Shown: positions 1 through 11,825 of the stretch, piece by piece
Layout of the letters: each line of letters begins with the position of its first letter
How positions within the stretch are numbered: position 1 is the stretch's first letter
Assembly (NCBI GenBank): GCA_039519185.1
Contig: CM076847.1
Coordinates: 69,515,521-69,579,520 of the forward strand
Reading direction: 5' to 3'
Length of the DNA stretch: 64,000 bases
Origin: Astragalus membranaceus
Taxonomy: Eukaryota > Streptophyta > Magnoliopsida > Fabales > Fabaceae
Position numbers and translations under genes: made by a program
The notes under the pieces: model-generated
Database searches by the model: none
What the model saw: the letters and a program-made list of their open reading frames with translations, nothing else
Told to the model about the DNA's origin: nothing

Positions 1-1384
1 TTGAAAAATTTGGACAGAACACAACGCACGGTTCGTGCGCCCATACGCACGGGTCGTGCGCCCTGTGTTGCATTTTTGAAAACAGAAACCGAAAGATCCG
101 CACGATCCGTGCGCCTGAGACGCACGGGTCGTGCGCTTTTGACAGAATTGTATTTTATCCCATTTTCGCAATTTTCGTCGTTCCGACCAATTCCGATACC
201 TGTTCCAGTCCAGTCCTAACACCAAAATAGTACAAAAACATATCCAACGTCCTCACTCGATCAACCAATCCAATCAAAGACTCAACACATTCGATTTTCA
301 TCAAAATTCGACATATTCAAAAATAATGGTTTTTGACTCAAAATCTTCCGAAATTAAATCACTAAAAATTTCATTTCAACACGACTCAACCCGAGACTCG
401 CTCCGATTAATTCCTAACTCGAAACAGACAATATCCAGAAATATTCCAGTCCAGCGAAAGCGATAAAACAGTTAATTAATTAATTCGAAACATAAAATCT
501 TAAACGTGAGTAGAACTCACCCTTGAAGCGTGAACCACGACCGAGCCGAATTCACCGAGTAGCCACACGAACATTCCCCGCTCCGGCGACATCCAATCCG
601 CTTCCAAAGCTTTCCACTCGATCGCGAAACCTCATTTTGACCGAAATACCGATTTCCCCGAAATTCTCCACGGACACTATTCATCATCTTCCTCCTCTAA
701 CCTCCATGACACTATTCACACATAACCCCAAACATTTTGATTTTTCAACCTAACTCACCCAACTAGCTCCCAATCAACCAATCGAACTCTAATACTCGAG
801 TAATCCACCTTGGGTTCGTTCCTAACCGAACTTAAACCTTCAAAACCAACCCAAAATCGGATTTCCCACAAAACCTCCAAAACACAAAAATGGCCAAGTG
901 AGAGAGAGTGAGCTGATCGTCACGAAATTGGTACCAAATCGAAGAGGAAGTAGCGCTGAACATTTTTCGTGTTGGACGGAAGTCGTTTCGGTGAAGTCTT
1001 CTCTCTCCCTCTTCTCTTCTCCCTCACGCCACTCTCTCTTCTTTTCTCTCCTTTCCTCTCTTTTTCTCCTCTGTAACTCTCTCGCATTCTTTCTCTCTTT
1101 TCTCCCTTTCTTTCATTTAATTTCTTTTCTTCTCCTCTCACATGCACACACGTATACACATATATATTTATTTAATATATTTGTTGTAACGCGGTCAATT
1201 TACCATATTGATCGAAATCTCCTATTTCGATTCCAAAACTTCCTTGGTCCGTATTATCCGGTTAACGATTCGATGACAACAATTAAATAATTTTAGCACT
1301 CGATAAATTTACCAGTTAAGTACTAAATTGGTTTAATTGGGTTAACACCCAAATAATTCCATTAATTATTTTGAGGATGTTACA
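1..1384 (-). repeat. 3' LTR of element 1, partial
   Basis: Same sequence as 6524-7908. The U3-side terminus TGTAACATCC starts at 1384 on the minus strand, directly after the polypurine tract. About 1.16 kb of this LTR lies left of the window. Confidence 0.95.
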
Positions 1385-1398
1385 TTCTCCCCAACTTG
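1385..1398 (-). other. Polypurine tract of element 1
   Basis: The minus strand reads CAAGTTGGGGAGAA directly before the 3' LTR start TGTAACATCC. This is the expected plus-strand primer site and confirms the LTR boundary at 1384. Confidence 0.88.
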
Positions 1399-1699
1399 AA
1401 AGAATTTTGTCCTCAAAATTTCGCTAAGTCTTTCATCCAACTTACCGAGGGTTGACATTCCCAGAGAGGTCTAAATTTGCGAGAAAACAATCTTGAATTA
1501 ACGAAATGAGTGTAGAAAATCTTCCCAAAGTTGGCACATCAATCTCCAAGTATGATCCACTACTACCTTGATACGAACTCTCTGGTTACGAATCAACACG
1601 AGAAACTCCTCTTTCGCCTACATAGGCTCGGCACCCGCATTCGAAAACACTTCCGAAGGTTCATTCCAGTTATCCTCGCTTACTCCCCAACTTTGATTA

Positions 1700-4600
1700 A
1701 TCTAAATCAAAGGGTTTAATACAAGACACTTGATAGAGATACAGGTCGAAGATAAGATCCACAATTTGGTACTCCACGGTAGAGATAAGTACAAACATGA
1801 TTTTCTCGAAGGGTGTAAACACGTTCTCCGCAAATCTTCTAATATCCTTAACGGTTCTCGTACATATCGACAATGTGACGAAAAAGTCACTTGTGAAACT
1901 CCTTGACTCGCCCCCAAGATTTCGAGATAATACTCTTCAAAAGGAGATGAAATGAGGATTTACCGGAAACGTTTATTTTAAACGTAGAAATAAACCACGG
2001 GGACATCAAATAATTTGAACGTAATGAAAATCATATCAGTTGTTCTCAAAACAACTTTCAAACAGAACTCAGAACTCTTTTTCCTCTATTGCAACTTCAT
2101 CACGAGGTTTTTACCAATGATGCACCCGATTCCTTTCCAAATTAGCCAGTAGCATTGAGTTTCCCTTTTCCCCTCAACCTAAGCACGCCTTCTATGATTT
2201 TCCTCAATCAGATCCTATTAGCCTCTCGATTCGTTCCCAAAATGAACTTTAGCATGCGGGTTTTCACAAAATGATTTTTCAAAACTATCACGCCGCACAC
2301 CAAGCTTCACTTCGGAAATTTCAGTCACTTGCAAGCAGATCCATCAATTAATCCTTTGATGTTTATTCGCAACGTGAAAACAGTCAGCAGTTACCTCACT
2401 TACATATTCGTATTCACGTTCGCTTTGTCAAACGGAATCTCATAATACTATCTCATTGTTAACCTTCACAAAGGAGAGGTTAACAAACTAATACCTCTGC
2501 TTTATATTCTGTACACCCTGGAACAGAATATAAACTTCGGCGTGCTCCCTCTAACACTTGCCTTTTATTGTTCTCATCATCGGCCGCACAGATTCTACCG
2601 TTGAAACAACTGACTCCATCACTATCTATGGTAAAATCTGGAAATACCTTTTGTGATTGAAGCTTCACCTCAACTTCCTATGCTAAGCGTATAGAATCCC
2701 TTAGGGATCTAGAGATCCTCATATGGCTCAACACTAACCGGTTCCTCTCGATCTTAAATTCAGATTTGAGTCTCCAAAAGACTCCGATGATTCCATCTCA
2801 TGCATCAATAAACTCAGCCATGTGGATGGACTTCCTACTCAATGCATCAGTTACAACACTGACCTCTCTCGAATGCTACATCAGCACAAATTCATAATCT
2901 TCCAGAAACTCAACACACTTCTCTGCCTGCTATTCAGTTCTTTCTGATCAAACAGATACTTTAAACTTTTGCGATCACTAAAGACTTCGAAACGAGACCC
3001 ATACAAGTAACGTCTCCAAATCTTCAGTGCATACACAATAGATGCCAATTACAAATCATGAGTTGGATAATTCTCCTTATGAGTCTTCAATGGTCTGGAT
3101 GCATAAGCTACCTCTTGTTGATTCTGCACAAGGACACCGCCTAAACCCTTCCCAGAAACATCGCCGTAAGTTTGGAATTTCAAAGACGGATCCGGAAGAA
3201 TCAGGAATGGAGCAGAAGTCAACCAAACCTTCAATTCATGAAAACATTCTTCACAATCAGCATCCCACGTAAACGGATGACCCTTACGAGTTAACCGAGT
3301 AAGTGGACAACTAACTGTGAGAACCCTTTAACAAACCTCTTACAGTAACCGGCTAGATCCAGAAACTTTTGATCTCTGCGACTGATGTGGGTCACTCCCA
3401 TTCAACACCGCTTCCTTCTTACTGGGATCTACAGAAACTCCCGACTTGGGAAATCACATGTCCCAAAGACTTTACCTCTGACACCCAAAAATCACACTCC
3501 CAAGGTTTCAAGTACAACTCCTTTTCTCGGAGTACACTCAGAACAATGGGGAGATGTTGGACATGCTCCTCAATGGTCTTCGAGCACATCAAGATATCAT
3601 CGATGAAAACGACTTCAAACTGATCCTAATACGTATGAAAAACTCGGTTCATGTAATCCATGAATACCGCTGGAGCATTAGGTAGACCGAAAGGCATCAC
3701 TGCTAACTCGTAATGTCCATACCTAGTACGGAAAGCTGTCCTCGGAATATCTAAGGCTCTAACTTTTATTTGACGATATCCTGACCTCAGGTCAACTTTA
3801 GAAACACTGCAGCGCCTCAAATTGTTCAAGCAATTCGTCTATCCTTGGTAAGGGATATTTATTCTTGATCGTCACTTTGTTGAGTTGTCGATAACCGATG
3901 TACAATCTCATGCTACTATGTTTCCTCTTGACTAACCACACCAGAGCACTCCTTAACGAAGCACTCGGTCGAATGAATTTCTTTAACGTCAACTCTTCAA
4001 GTTGAGACTCCATTTCCTTTAATTCTCAAGAAACCTTCAATAAGAAACAATAGATATTGATCCCGTGCCAGGAATCAATTCTACAGTAAACTCTACTTCT
4101 CGCTCTGGAGGTTCAGAAGAAACTTTATCGTGAAAACATCCAGAAAGTCATTCACGACCTGAACGTTCGCCAAATCTAAACTAGTTTCAGCGGATGCAGA
4201 TAACATACTAACATGTGCTCCCGCACCTTGGAATGAAGATTGGCCGTCTAAGGTGAACTAGGTAACCGCTTCAGAATTTGTCCTAGACAATTCAACTGAT
4301 TCTGAAGAGGAACTGATAGTTGATTAACACAGTCGATTGCAACATGATTTGCAGTCATCCAATTCATACCCGAAATGGTGTCCACACTTCTCATAGGCAA
4401 ACAATAAATTCTACAACGAAATTTCTGCCTCCTATGACAAGTAGACAATCCGATACAAAGATTATGTCTGGACACGACCCTTAGCAGCAGTTTAAAACAG
4501 TTATCGACTCGGATAGCGATGATAAGGCTAATCCCAACCGATTCACACGCGATCGGGATATACAACAATAGGTTGCACCCGAATCATATAGTATACTGAT
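1700..4600 (-). pseudogene. pol relic of element 1: protease, RT, RNase H, integrase fragments
   Basis: Order and spacing on the minus strand match Ty3 pol, but every domain is split by stops and frame changes. Protease: DSGAT near 4588, then SGMNWMTANHVAIDC at about 4310-4360. RT: IGYRQLNKVTIKNKYPLPR (about 3850-3910), DLRSGYRQIKV (about 3760-3795) and VMPFGLPNAPAVFMDYMNR (about 3635-3690). The catalytic FIDD motif is near 3590 but in another frame than the preceding block. RNase H: GDVSGKGLGGVLVQNQ and ASRPLKTHKENYPTHDL at 3049-3170. Integrase H2C2-side relic: CFNGRICAADDENNKRQ at about 2560-2620. The integrase core (1700-2480) is barely readable. The element cannot make its own enzymes, so any recent movement would have needed proteins from a relative. 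Confidence 0.85.
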
Positions 4601-4639
4601 CGAGTTATTGAAAACTGATCCCATACCCCTCAGTAGATT

Positions 4640-4915
4640 GTCTGCAGTTGTAACTGTCTAAACATTCAGAATGTTGACTCGTCCTTGCCTTAGAGCTGCT
4701 TGTAACTTCTTGAAACTCTCCCTTACAGGGCACTCTTTACCATAGTGACCCTCTTCATTTCTATAATAACACCGATTAGATCTTCGCTTGCAATCACCGC
4801 TGTGAGGCTTTCCGCAGTTAGAACATCTTCTGACCTTTGAAGAATCAAAGAATTGCATCTGCTTTTCCTTTGATGAAATTATCTTAGGACTTTGCAGTCG
4901 GAGTTGATATTTCAA
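4640..4915 (-). pseudogene. gag nucleocapsid relic of element 1
   Basis: A minus-strand stretch of 85 codons contains a zinc-knuckle region: CSNCGKPHSGDC followed by a second, damaged knuckle CYYRNEEGHYGKEC, in which an arginine stands where the second cysteine is expected. Known role: Gag nucleocapsid binds and packages the element RNA in virus-like particles. The upstream matrix/capsid part (about 4916-5349) has no open frame. The stretch ends in a stop just before the protease relic. Only the C-terminal end of Gag is recognisable and it is not functional. Confidence 0.75.
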
Positions 4916-5349
4916 CTACCTTCTTTCCTTTCCCATATTTCTTATGAGATCATCCTCGGCGACATAGGCTGATTGCACTAAGGCAACATAATGGGTAATA
5001 GTATAAGAACTGAGACCATGAATCATAAAAGCACTTATGCCCGTCTTATACTTCTGCATTCTCCATTCGTCATCCGAAGCTTACTTTACCACTTGGTAAA
5101 ACTGAGACAACTTTTCAAACTTAGCGGTGTTTTCTTCCACCGTTCTGCCACCTTTCCTGAGGATGTACCGGTTGGAGATTCCGGTTTTGGTCGAGGACTG
5201 CGTCTTGATCATCCAGTCATAATTCCGCTTATGATGCACTAAGTATTAAGTTGATCAGGCTCAATGTCTCTTAGCATCACAAGTGTAATTACAAAAAGGA
5301 CTGCCAAGGAATCGACTCAACCCTAAACTAAGTCCGACTAGGTCGAACT

Positions 5350-5361
5350 GCTCTGATACCA
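5350..5361 (-). other. Primer-binding site of element 1 (initiator tRNA-Met type)
   Basis: The minus strand reads TGGTATCAGAGC, the plant retrotransposon PBS complementary to the 3' end of initiator tRNA-Met. It sits two bases inside the 5' LTR and fixes the orientation of the element. Confidence 0.93.
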
Positions 5362-5716
5362 ACTGTAACACCCCGGTATTTTTTTTATCAAGTAAAAATA
5401 CCCAAGTGTACCAAACCTAAATCATCAGTGATATATTTCCTGTTTAAATACTGAACACCACTATAAAATTTTCACTGAATAACAACAAGACAGTCTTAAA
5501 CATAAATAAGACCATAAACCATCAGTGAAATACAGTGTTCAATATCGCACAAGAAAGCGGAAAATAAAATACATAACTTTTACAACAGCTAAAGCCATAT
5601 TGTTGTGATACATAACTAACAAAGGGAAAATATAACTTAAGCATAAAAGCTAATTCTTCAGCAACCATCCGAGTACCCCCTACTCGTGCCTCTTGGATCT
5701 CCACTTTCCCTGTTAT

Positions 5717-7043
5717 CTGTAAAACCACAACATATAAACAATGAGATACAATCTCAGTGAGTTCTACCGAGACCCCTATCTACACTCTCGGTTCAATTAT
5801 GAATTCCTTTTAAATTACACGACACCGCCTGCGCGAACGCTAAAACCCGGTGAGCGTGTTATAACCCAGTACGATACCGACTGCGCGAACGCTAACCCCG
5901 GTATATCGCACAACAAACCTTTAACATGACACCGCCTGCGCGAACGCTAAACTCCGGTGTACATGTCATGACTCAGTACGACACCGACTGCGCGAACGCT
6001 AACCCCGGTGTATCGCACGACAACTTTTTAACATAACACCGCCTGCGCGAACGCTGAAACCCGGTGAACCCCCTTACCAATAGTACTTTCCCTAATGGCA
6101 CAGGGCCTAGGATAAGGGATCATGACTGCCCCGCCTAGTATGTCAACATGGGTCGTCACCCAAACTCGATATAATATATATATCTACAATCATATACAAC
6201 CACCCACATTGGGCCGAGTCCTTTAATCGATATAATTTATATATCGTGAATTATTCACCAGTTTAGACGAATGAATAATAATCATTCCGCGTCAGTTATA
6301 CTATACCACGTAGGACTCATAATCCGCTTTATTATTAATAAAACATATTCGCACACGTGTACTATTATTCGGTTTTTCGAAACGGTTTAGACATCAAAAA
6401 GCGTTTTATAAAACCCTTTGTAACACACCCAAAATCATGGCGTCATAAGCCTAATATCATTATATAAGGGTTAGGAAAGGATTAGGAGAGGATTGGAATC
6501 GAAACGGAATCAATTAGGGCACTTTGAAAAATTTGGACAGAACACAACGCACGGTTCGTGCGCCCATACGCACGGGTCGTGCGCCCTGTGTTGCATTTTT
6601 GAAAACAGAAACCGAAAGATCCGCACGATCCGTGCGCCTGAGACGCACGGGTCGTGCGCTTTTGACAGAATTGTATTTTATCCCATTTTCGCAATTTTCG
6701 TCGTTCCGACCAATTCCGATACCTGTTCCAGTCCAGTCCTAACACCAAAATAGTACAAAAACATATCCAACGTCCTCACTCGATCAACCAATCCAATCAA
6801 AGACTCAACACATTCGATTTTCATCAAAATTCGACATATTCAAAAATAATGGTTTTTGACTCAAAATCTTCCGAAATTAAATCACTAAAAATTTCATTTC
6901 AACACGACTCAACCCGAGACTCGCTCCGATTAATTCCTAACTCGAAACAGACAATATCCAGAAATATTCCAGTCCAGCGAAAGCGATAAAACAGTTAATT
7001 AATTAATTCGAAACATAAAATCCTAAACGTGAGTAGAACTCAC
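5717..7043 (-). other. Candidate leader intron in the LTR of element 1
   Basis: On the minus strand CAAGG/GTGAGT begins at 7043 and GTTTTACAG ends at 5717 (1327 nt). Both boundary blocks recur in three other LTRs of the window (55030-56081, 29471-30831, 41110-42429). GTGAGT is part of a small palindrome (GTGAGT-TCT-ACTCAC) and a GAGAT...ATCTC hairpin precedes the acceptor-like block, so conserved hairpins are an alternative reading. This is inference; no transcript is available. Confidence 0.4.
5820..6066 (-). repeat. Tandem repeat inside the 5' LTR of element 1, ~108-bp period
   Basis: About 2.3 copies of a unit containing two variants of CACCGNCTGCGCGAACGCTA, one followed by AAACCCGGTG and one by ACCCCGGTGT. 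Unit starts are near 5820, 5928 and 6036. A related repeat (GGTTCACCGGGATTAGC...GTCGGTG) lies at the matching place in the solo LTR at 55818-55972. Confidence 0.85.
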
Positions 7044-7908
7044 CCTTGAAGCGTGAACCACGACCGAGCCGAATTCACCGAGTAGCCACACGAACATTCC
7101 CCGCTCCGGCGACATCCAATCCGCTTCCAAAGCTTTCCACTCGATCGCGAAACCTCATTTTGACCGAAATACCGATTTCCCCGAAATTCTCCACGGACAC
7201 TATTCATCATCTTCCTCCTCTAACCTCCATGACACTATTCACACATAACCCCAAACATTTTGATTTTTCAACCTAACTCACCCAACTAGCTCCCAATCAA
7301 CCAATCGAACTCTAATACTCGAGTAATCCACATTGGGTTCGTTCCTAACCGAACTTAAACCTTCAAAACCAACCCAAAATCGGATTTCCCACAAAACCTC
7401 CAAAACACAAAAATGGCCAAGTGAGAGAGAGTGAGCTGATCGTCACGAAATTGGTACCAAATCGAAGAGGAAGTAGCGCTGAACATTTTTCGTGTTGGAC
7501 GGAAGTCGTTTCGGTGAAGTCTTCTCTCTCCCTCTTCTCTCTCTCCCTCACGCCACTCTCTCTTCTTTTCTCTCCTTTCCTCTCTTTTTCTCCTCTGTAA
7601 CTCTCTCGCATTCTTTCTCTCTTTTCTCCCTTTCTTTCATTTAATTTCTTTTCTTCTCCTCTCACATGCACACACGTATACACATATATATTTATTTAAT
7701 ATATTTGTTGTAACGCGGTCAATTTACCATATTGATCGAAATCTCCTATTTCGATTCCAAAACTTCCTTGGTCCGTATTATCCGGTTAACGATTCGATGA
7801 CAACAATTAAATAATTTTAGCACTCGATAAATTTACCAGTTAAGTACTAAATTGGTTTAATTGGGTTAACACCCAAATAATTCCATTAATTATTTTGAGG
7901 ATGTTACA

Positions 7909-9240
7909 AAAGCAATTATTTCTAACAAAAGGAAGTTAGAAGACTTTGAGACAGTTAGGCTTAATGAAGAATCCAAATATGAGAGTCATAAATAGGCTGA
8001 TTTATTGTGGAAATGAATCAAAGTAATTGGACTTATCCATATCCAATTGCTGAGCGGTCTTCTTGGCCCGGTCCAAAACAATAATCAAAGTTAAAAATAT
8101 CTGCAATACAGAAAGTATTTGCGCTAAGTTAGATTAAAATATAATAAATAGAGGGCAAATAGGATTTCATTATTGTGATGTGTAGTTTTACTTGTCATAT
8201 GTCGCTTGGAATGATTCGATTTAAGGTCTTTGTAAATCTGGCCCAATAAAATGATATGGTTAGAGATGGCTTCGACAGTTAGGAAGAGAAAATTAGATCA
8301 TGTCATTAATTATTATGATTTTTTTTTACCTTCACCGGCTATCCACGGAGTGTCTCAACGCTTTCAACGAAAGACTAATCTTTACTCGTGCTTAGGATCC
8401 AATTTTGCACTGACCAACACCGAGTTTGTCCACTGCGGGAATAGTGTTTGGTTTGTAAAATATGTAGTCAAATAACTGTAAATAAAATATACAAAGTTGA
8501 AAGAAGATGATGAGAGTTTTATTGTAAATGTGGCTGAAGTTCCCGCAAGTGTGAATGATGCAACGCGGTACTCAAATATAGAAAGTTGAAAGAATATGAT
8601 GTGGGGTTCTTTTGTAAATGTGGCTAAAATTTTCGTGAATAAAAATTAAATTATAACTATAAAGCACTTTACGTATTTTGTCACGATTTTATTTCATCAA
8701 ACCGGTTATTGAGGAATAAACTTTGTGTATTTGAACAGTTAAAATTTATTCTGAACCATAAATTTTACAAAATCACACTGTTTAGCATCTCACTTTCCTT
8801 ATTTTGTCATAAAATTAAATCTTTTTTTACCCAATCAGTTATTGAAAAAATAAACTTCGCATATCTAAAAATGTTCGAGAGTGTAAAGTATTCCTTAAAA
8901 TATAAAAAGTAAAAAATACATAAACAAAAGAAAACAAAAGGGAAAAAACTAAAAAAAAACAAAAAGCAGAAAAAAAACGGCGTTTTGGCTCCTAAGCATG
9001 GCAAACCGCATTAGATATAAAGATGATGACGATGATGATGCAAACAACGCACTCAAAAAGTAACAAAAATAATAAATAAATAAAAGTAAGGTCATATGCC
9101 CCTTTTGATTGAGCTAGAGTCGTATTAGACTATTAGGATGGGATAGGAATGTGTTTACGATGAAATTTTGATTTGACAAGTTTTCAATAAAATTTGTTAA
9201 TAAATAAATAATTTGTAAATGTAAAATTGACGAGTTAATT
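7909..9240. other. Gene-free AT-rich DNA between element 1 and a LINE relic
   Basis: No coding region is supported. A diverged direct duplication of about 58 bp (8491-8548 and 8577-8634, both containing AAAGTTGAAAGAA and TTGTAAATGTGGCT) precedes the inverted satellite-like repeat described separately. The rest is AT-rich with A-tracts around 8930-8985. Confidence 0.6.
8650..8890 (-). repeat. Inverted, partial copies of the ~135-bp tandem repeat found at 56.6-57.2 kb
   Basis: Motifs CAAACCGGTTATTGAGGAAT and ACACTGTTTAGCATC are reverse complements of the core of the array at 56606-57190. Roughly one and a half diverged units are present, the second starting near 8780. Confidence 0.75.
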
Positions 9241-9339
9241 ATGGCATCAATTGGGCCACTATTAGGCCCATTCGGCCTTGTCTTTGGTCTTGGAAAAACA
9301 AAGAAGCCCATGGTACTACTTTTATTAGGCCCATTTGGC

Positions 9340-9979
9340 CTTGGTCCTTGGCTCTGCGGCTTGCTAAGGAGTACATTGCTGCTAGGAATTTATCTTCAAT
9401 TGCTCAGCCTCGAGAGTATCATTGGATTGATGTTCATTGGATGCCTCCAGTCCTTGGGCGGTATTCTCTCAACACGGATGGTGCGGTTAAGGTGGGGGAT
9501 CGGAGATCGGGTTGTGGAGGTATTGTGAGGGATTATTCGGGTTCTTGGCTGTGTGGTTTTGCCAAATTTGTAGGCTTCTGTAGTGTGCTAGAAACTGAGC
9601 TATGGAGATTGTTGGAAGGGCTCTGATTGTGCTGGGATAGAGGTTGAAGATTCATTGATTGCCAGGTTGACTCAGAGGTTGCGGTTAGAGTCGTTCAAGG
9701 GGACCAGGTCATTGACCAAAAAAAAGGGGGGACCAGGTTGATCGCCTTGTTGGCCGTGGGTTGGTTCGGGAGATCCAGAAGCTATTATTAGCTCTCAATT
9801 GGGACGGGCGTATTCATCATGTTTTTAGGGAAGCTAATAGGTGTGCTGATGTCTTAGCTTCTTTTGGCTGTAACCAAACTGAGCAGTTGATTGGATTTGA
9901 GCAGAGTCCTTCTAATTTGGAAGCTCTTGTGCTGGCTGATTGTATGGGTTTAACAACCCCTCGTCGTATTTCTAGTTAA
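9340..9979 (+). pseudogene. RNase H domain relic of a plant LINE (RVT_3-type)
   Basis: The translation contains the plant LINE-type RNase H pattern in order: NTDGAVKVGDRRSGCGG (first Asp), ETELWRLLEGL (Glu), QVDSEVAV (second Asp, about 9663-9686) and FREANRCADVLASFG (last Asp). Known role: this C-terminal domain removes RNA from RNA-DNA hybrids during LINE retrotransposition; similar solitary domains are common in plant genomes. The frame stops after LLEGL near 9626 and changes near 9720-9760, where GGGGACCAGGT appears twice around an A-rich insertion. The final part (9761-9979) ends at a normal stop. No reverse transcriptase lies upstream, so this is a 5'-truncated, broken copy. The start is not a true start codon. 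Confidence 0.75.
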
Positions 9980-10046
9980 TATATTTCTTCTTGGGGTTTT
10001 GCTCCCATTTTCTGCCAATTTTTTTTTGCTAAAAGTGGTTGTTTTT

Positions 10047-10338
10047 TTTTCGATAAGCAAATATTAAATTATACTGAGTACTAAGAGTATTCTAACCCAA
10101 AAAACGCCAATGGGCAATTACAAAGAGGACAGGCAAGATTGTTCCCCACCAATCAGAAATGTTAAAAGAGATATTACAACCAACCTTGCTAACCATCCAC
10201 CCCCAAAATAATGGCTTAACATGATTAACGACTACCGAGAGAACAAAAACAATACCTTTAAAAATAATATTGATCTGGTGAAACCAAATGCACAACATAG
10301 TATCTGCCCAAAGCAGAAAACTAAAGCTATAACATGAT
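10047..10338 (-). mobile_element. Short LINE 3'-end insertion with 17-bp TSD
   Basis: The insertion is flanked by TAAAAGTGGTTGTTTTT at 10030-10046 and again at 10339-10355, a long TSD as made by target-primed reverse transcription. The minus strand ends in TTTGCTTATCG followed by a poly(A), seen as a T-tract on the plus strand at 10041-10050, typical of plant LINE 3' ends. Only about 290 bp of the 3' region was copied and no protein domain is readable. Confidence 0.8.
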
Positions 10339-10355
10339 TAAAAGTGGTTGTTTTT

Positions 10356-11520
10356 ATAAAATTGTGTGCTTTTAACCGGAAATCAACTTGAAGGACAATC
10401 AAGGTTCGCCACTGCTATTACAATCGAAGGAGAATCAAAATTAATGGCAATGATAGACCTTAAGTTAGGGGGTATAAATTTTTTAAGCACATGTATCGTT
10501 AATAGCGTTGCAAAATTTTTAAGGTTCCAAAAATATTAAAAACTAATTTGTTTAGAACTTTAAAAAAAAATTATTCAAGAAAAATCAAACTGTCACTTTT
10601 TTGGAACCAAAAAAATTCCTAAACAGAGAAAACTCAAAATAAAAGCCGGGGTTAAAATGGGAAGTTCACTAAATGGGGGTATGTACTATGTAGTCTAATT
10701 GAGGAGGTACAGAGTTTAACATCTCCTTTATTTTTCTCCAAAAAATATTATGTTGACTACTTTTTTTGTTTTTGTTCATATTTTTGGAATATTTTAAGGT
10801 TCTAAGTGACGGTATTTTTGAAATATTTTAGGGTTCGGAATGTCGAGTGAGTAGAGGGAGGGACGTTGTTGGAAGGTCTTCTTTTTGTTGATTTTTTTTT
10901 TGTCAAGCTTTTTTTTTGTTGATTTGAATCATGCCCACCAATTCACATGGCCATCCTATAGCTTAGTGTTTGTGCCTACAACATTACCAGCCGTACTTAA
11001 ATTGGATTCTAGTCTATTTATATATTTGGGTTTCCTTTTTGCAACTCTTTTTCTTATACGCCTTTCACTTATCTCCCTTCTCAAAACACCTTTGTGAAAC
11101 TTAATTTGAAAACCAATCTATGATGGGTTCTACTATGGATTCTAAAAACTGATTTCCTATATGTATAGCTTTTGAAACTTAATTTCAGAAATGAATTCCA
11201 TAAATTAAATTCTAGAATTCACAATATTTTAACTTCTAGACTGAAGGCACATTAGCACCTTCATTCTTCCTCCATATCAAACGACAGCTCCAGCAAAAAT
11301 AACGCAGGAGGATATAGACGGGAAATAATATTTATATAATGTTTGGACTTTAATACTCTTTTATTAAATGTGACCTTGAATGTTATAAGACGGAAAAATG
11401 TAATTTTACACTTTTCTTCTATTAAAATTTCTCACCCACCTTCGTTGAAACAAACACAAACATATTTAAAACCTCAATCCCTTTCCTCTCTTCCCCTCCC
11501 CTCCCCTCCTTCCATTGAAC
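10356..11520. other. Gene-free DNA between LINE tail and copia element
   Basis: AT-rich with several A and T tracts. No open frame shows protein-like composition and no repeat boundary is recognised. The TSD CAACC of the copia element ends this stretch at 11521-11525. Confidence 0.5.
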
Positions 11521-11525
11521 CAACC

Positions 11526-11745
11526 TCTTACCTATTGTAAATAATACTAACTAGAGTTATTATAGTTAGCTTAATTATGTAACCTCAGTTATTATAACTA
11601 ATTTGTTCAGTTAGTTTAGTTTTAGCTAGATGTGACAGATTTGTATATAGTCTCATTCTTGTAACCGATTTCAGTTTCAGATCAATAATGAAGCATTTTC
11701 ATTCCTTTCTTGATCCTTCTCTTTCTCTGCACTCTGATCTCAACA
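11526..11745 (+). repeat. 5' LTR of the copia element (220 bp)
   Basis: Starts TCTTACC and ends CTCAACA. The start is fixed by TSD CAACC on its left and by comparison with the 3' LTR, which follows GGGGGGC. A TATATAG box lies at 11644-11650. The 5' terminal dinucleotide is TC rather than the usual TG in both LTRs. Confidence 0.93.
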
Positions 11746-11757
11746 TGGTATCAGATT
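11746..11757 (+). other. Primer-binding site of the copia element
   Basis: TGGTATCAGATT begins directly after the LTR end CAACA; the first ten bases match the initiator tRNA-Met type PBS used by many plant copia elements. Confidence 0.85.
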
Positions 11758-11825
11758 GAAACCTTCATCTCCATCGATTCACGTTTCCATTCTAGCCTCT
11801 CTGTTCATCTACCTTCGTTGCTTCA

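Larger units (their letters stand above)
1..7908 (-). mobile_element. Ty3/gypsy LTR retrotransposon (element 1), 3' end off the window
   Basis: Read on the minus strand, the order is 5' LTR (7908 to 5364), a primer-binding site, a decayed gag-pol of about 4 kb, a polypurine tract and the start of the 3' LTR (1384 to 1, continuing outside the window). Positions 1-1384 repeat 6524-7908 with about three substitutions and a 1-bp length change in a CT tract. LTR termini are TGTAACA...TGTTACA. The internal region (1385-5363) is short for a Ty3 element and all frames are broken. RT, RNase H, protease and integrase relics place it in Ty3/gypsy. The RT wording resembles plant chromoviruses, but no chromodomain can be read. 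The TSD cannot be checked because one end is missing. Confidence 0.93.
5364..7908 (-). repeat. 5' LTR of element 1 (2545 bp)
   Basis: Bounded on the minus strand by TGTAACATCC at 7908 and GGGTGTTACA at 5364, a perfect 7-bp terminal inverted repeat (TGTAACA/TGTTACA). The LTR holds, in transcription order, AT-rich U3, a TATA-rich stretch near 7680-7705, a GA-rich tract (CT-rich on the plus strand, about 7520-7665), two pairs of GC-rich pseudo-palindromes (6547-6660), a 108-bp tandem repeat (5820-6066) and a U5-like end. Its first 1385 bp are present again at 1-1384. Confidence 0.95.
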
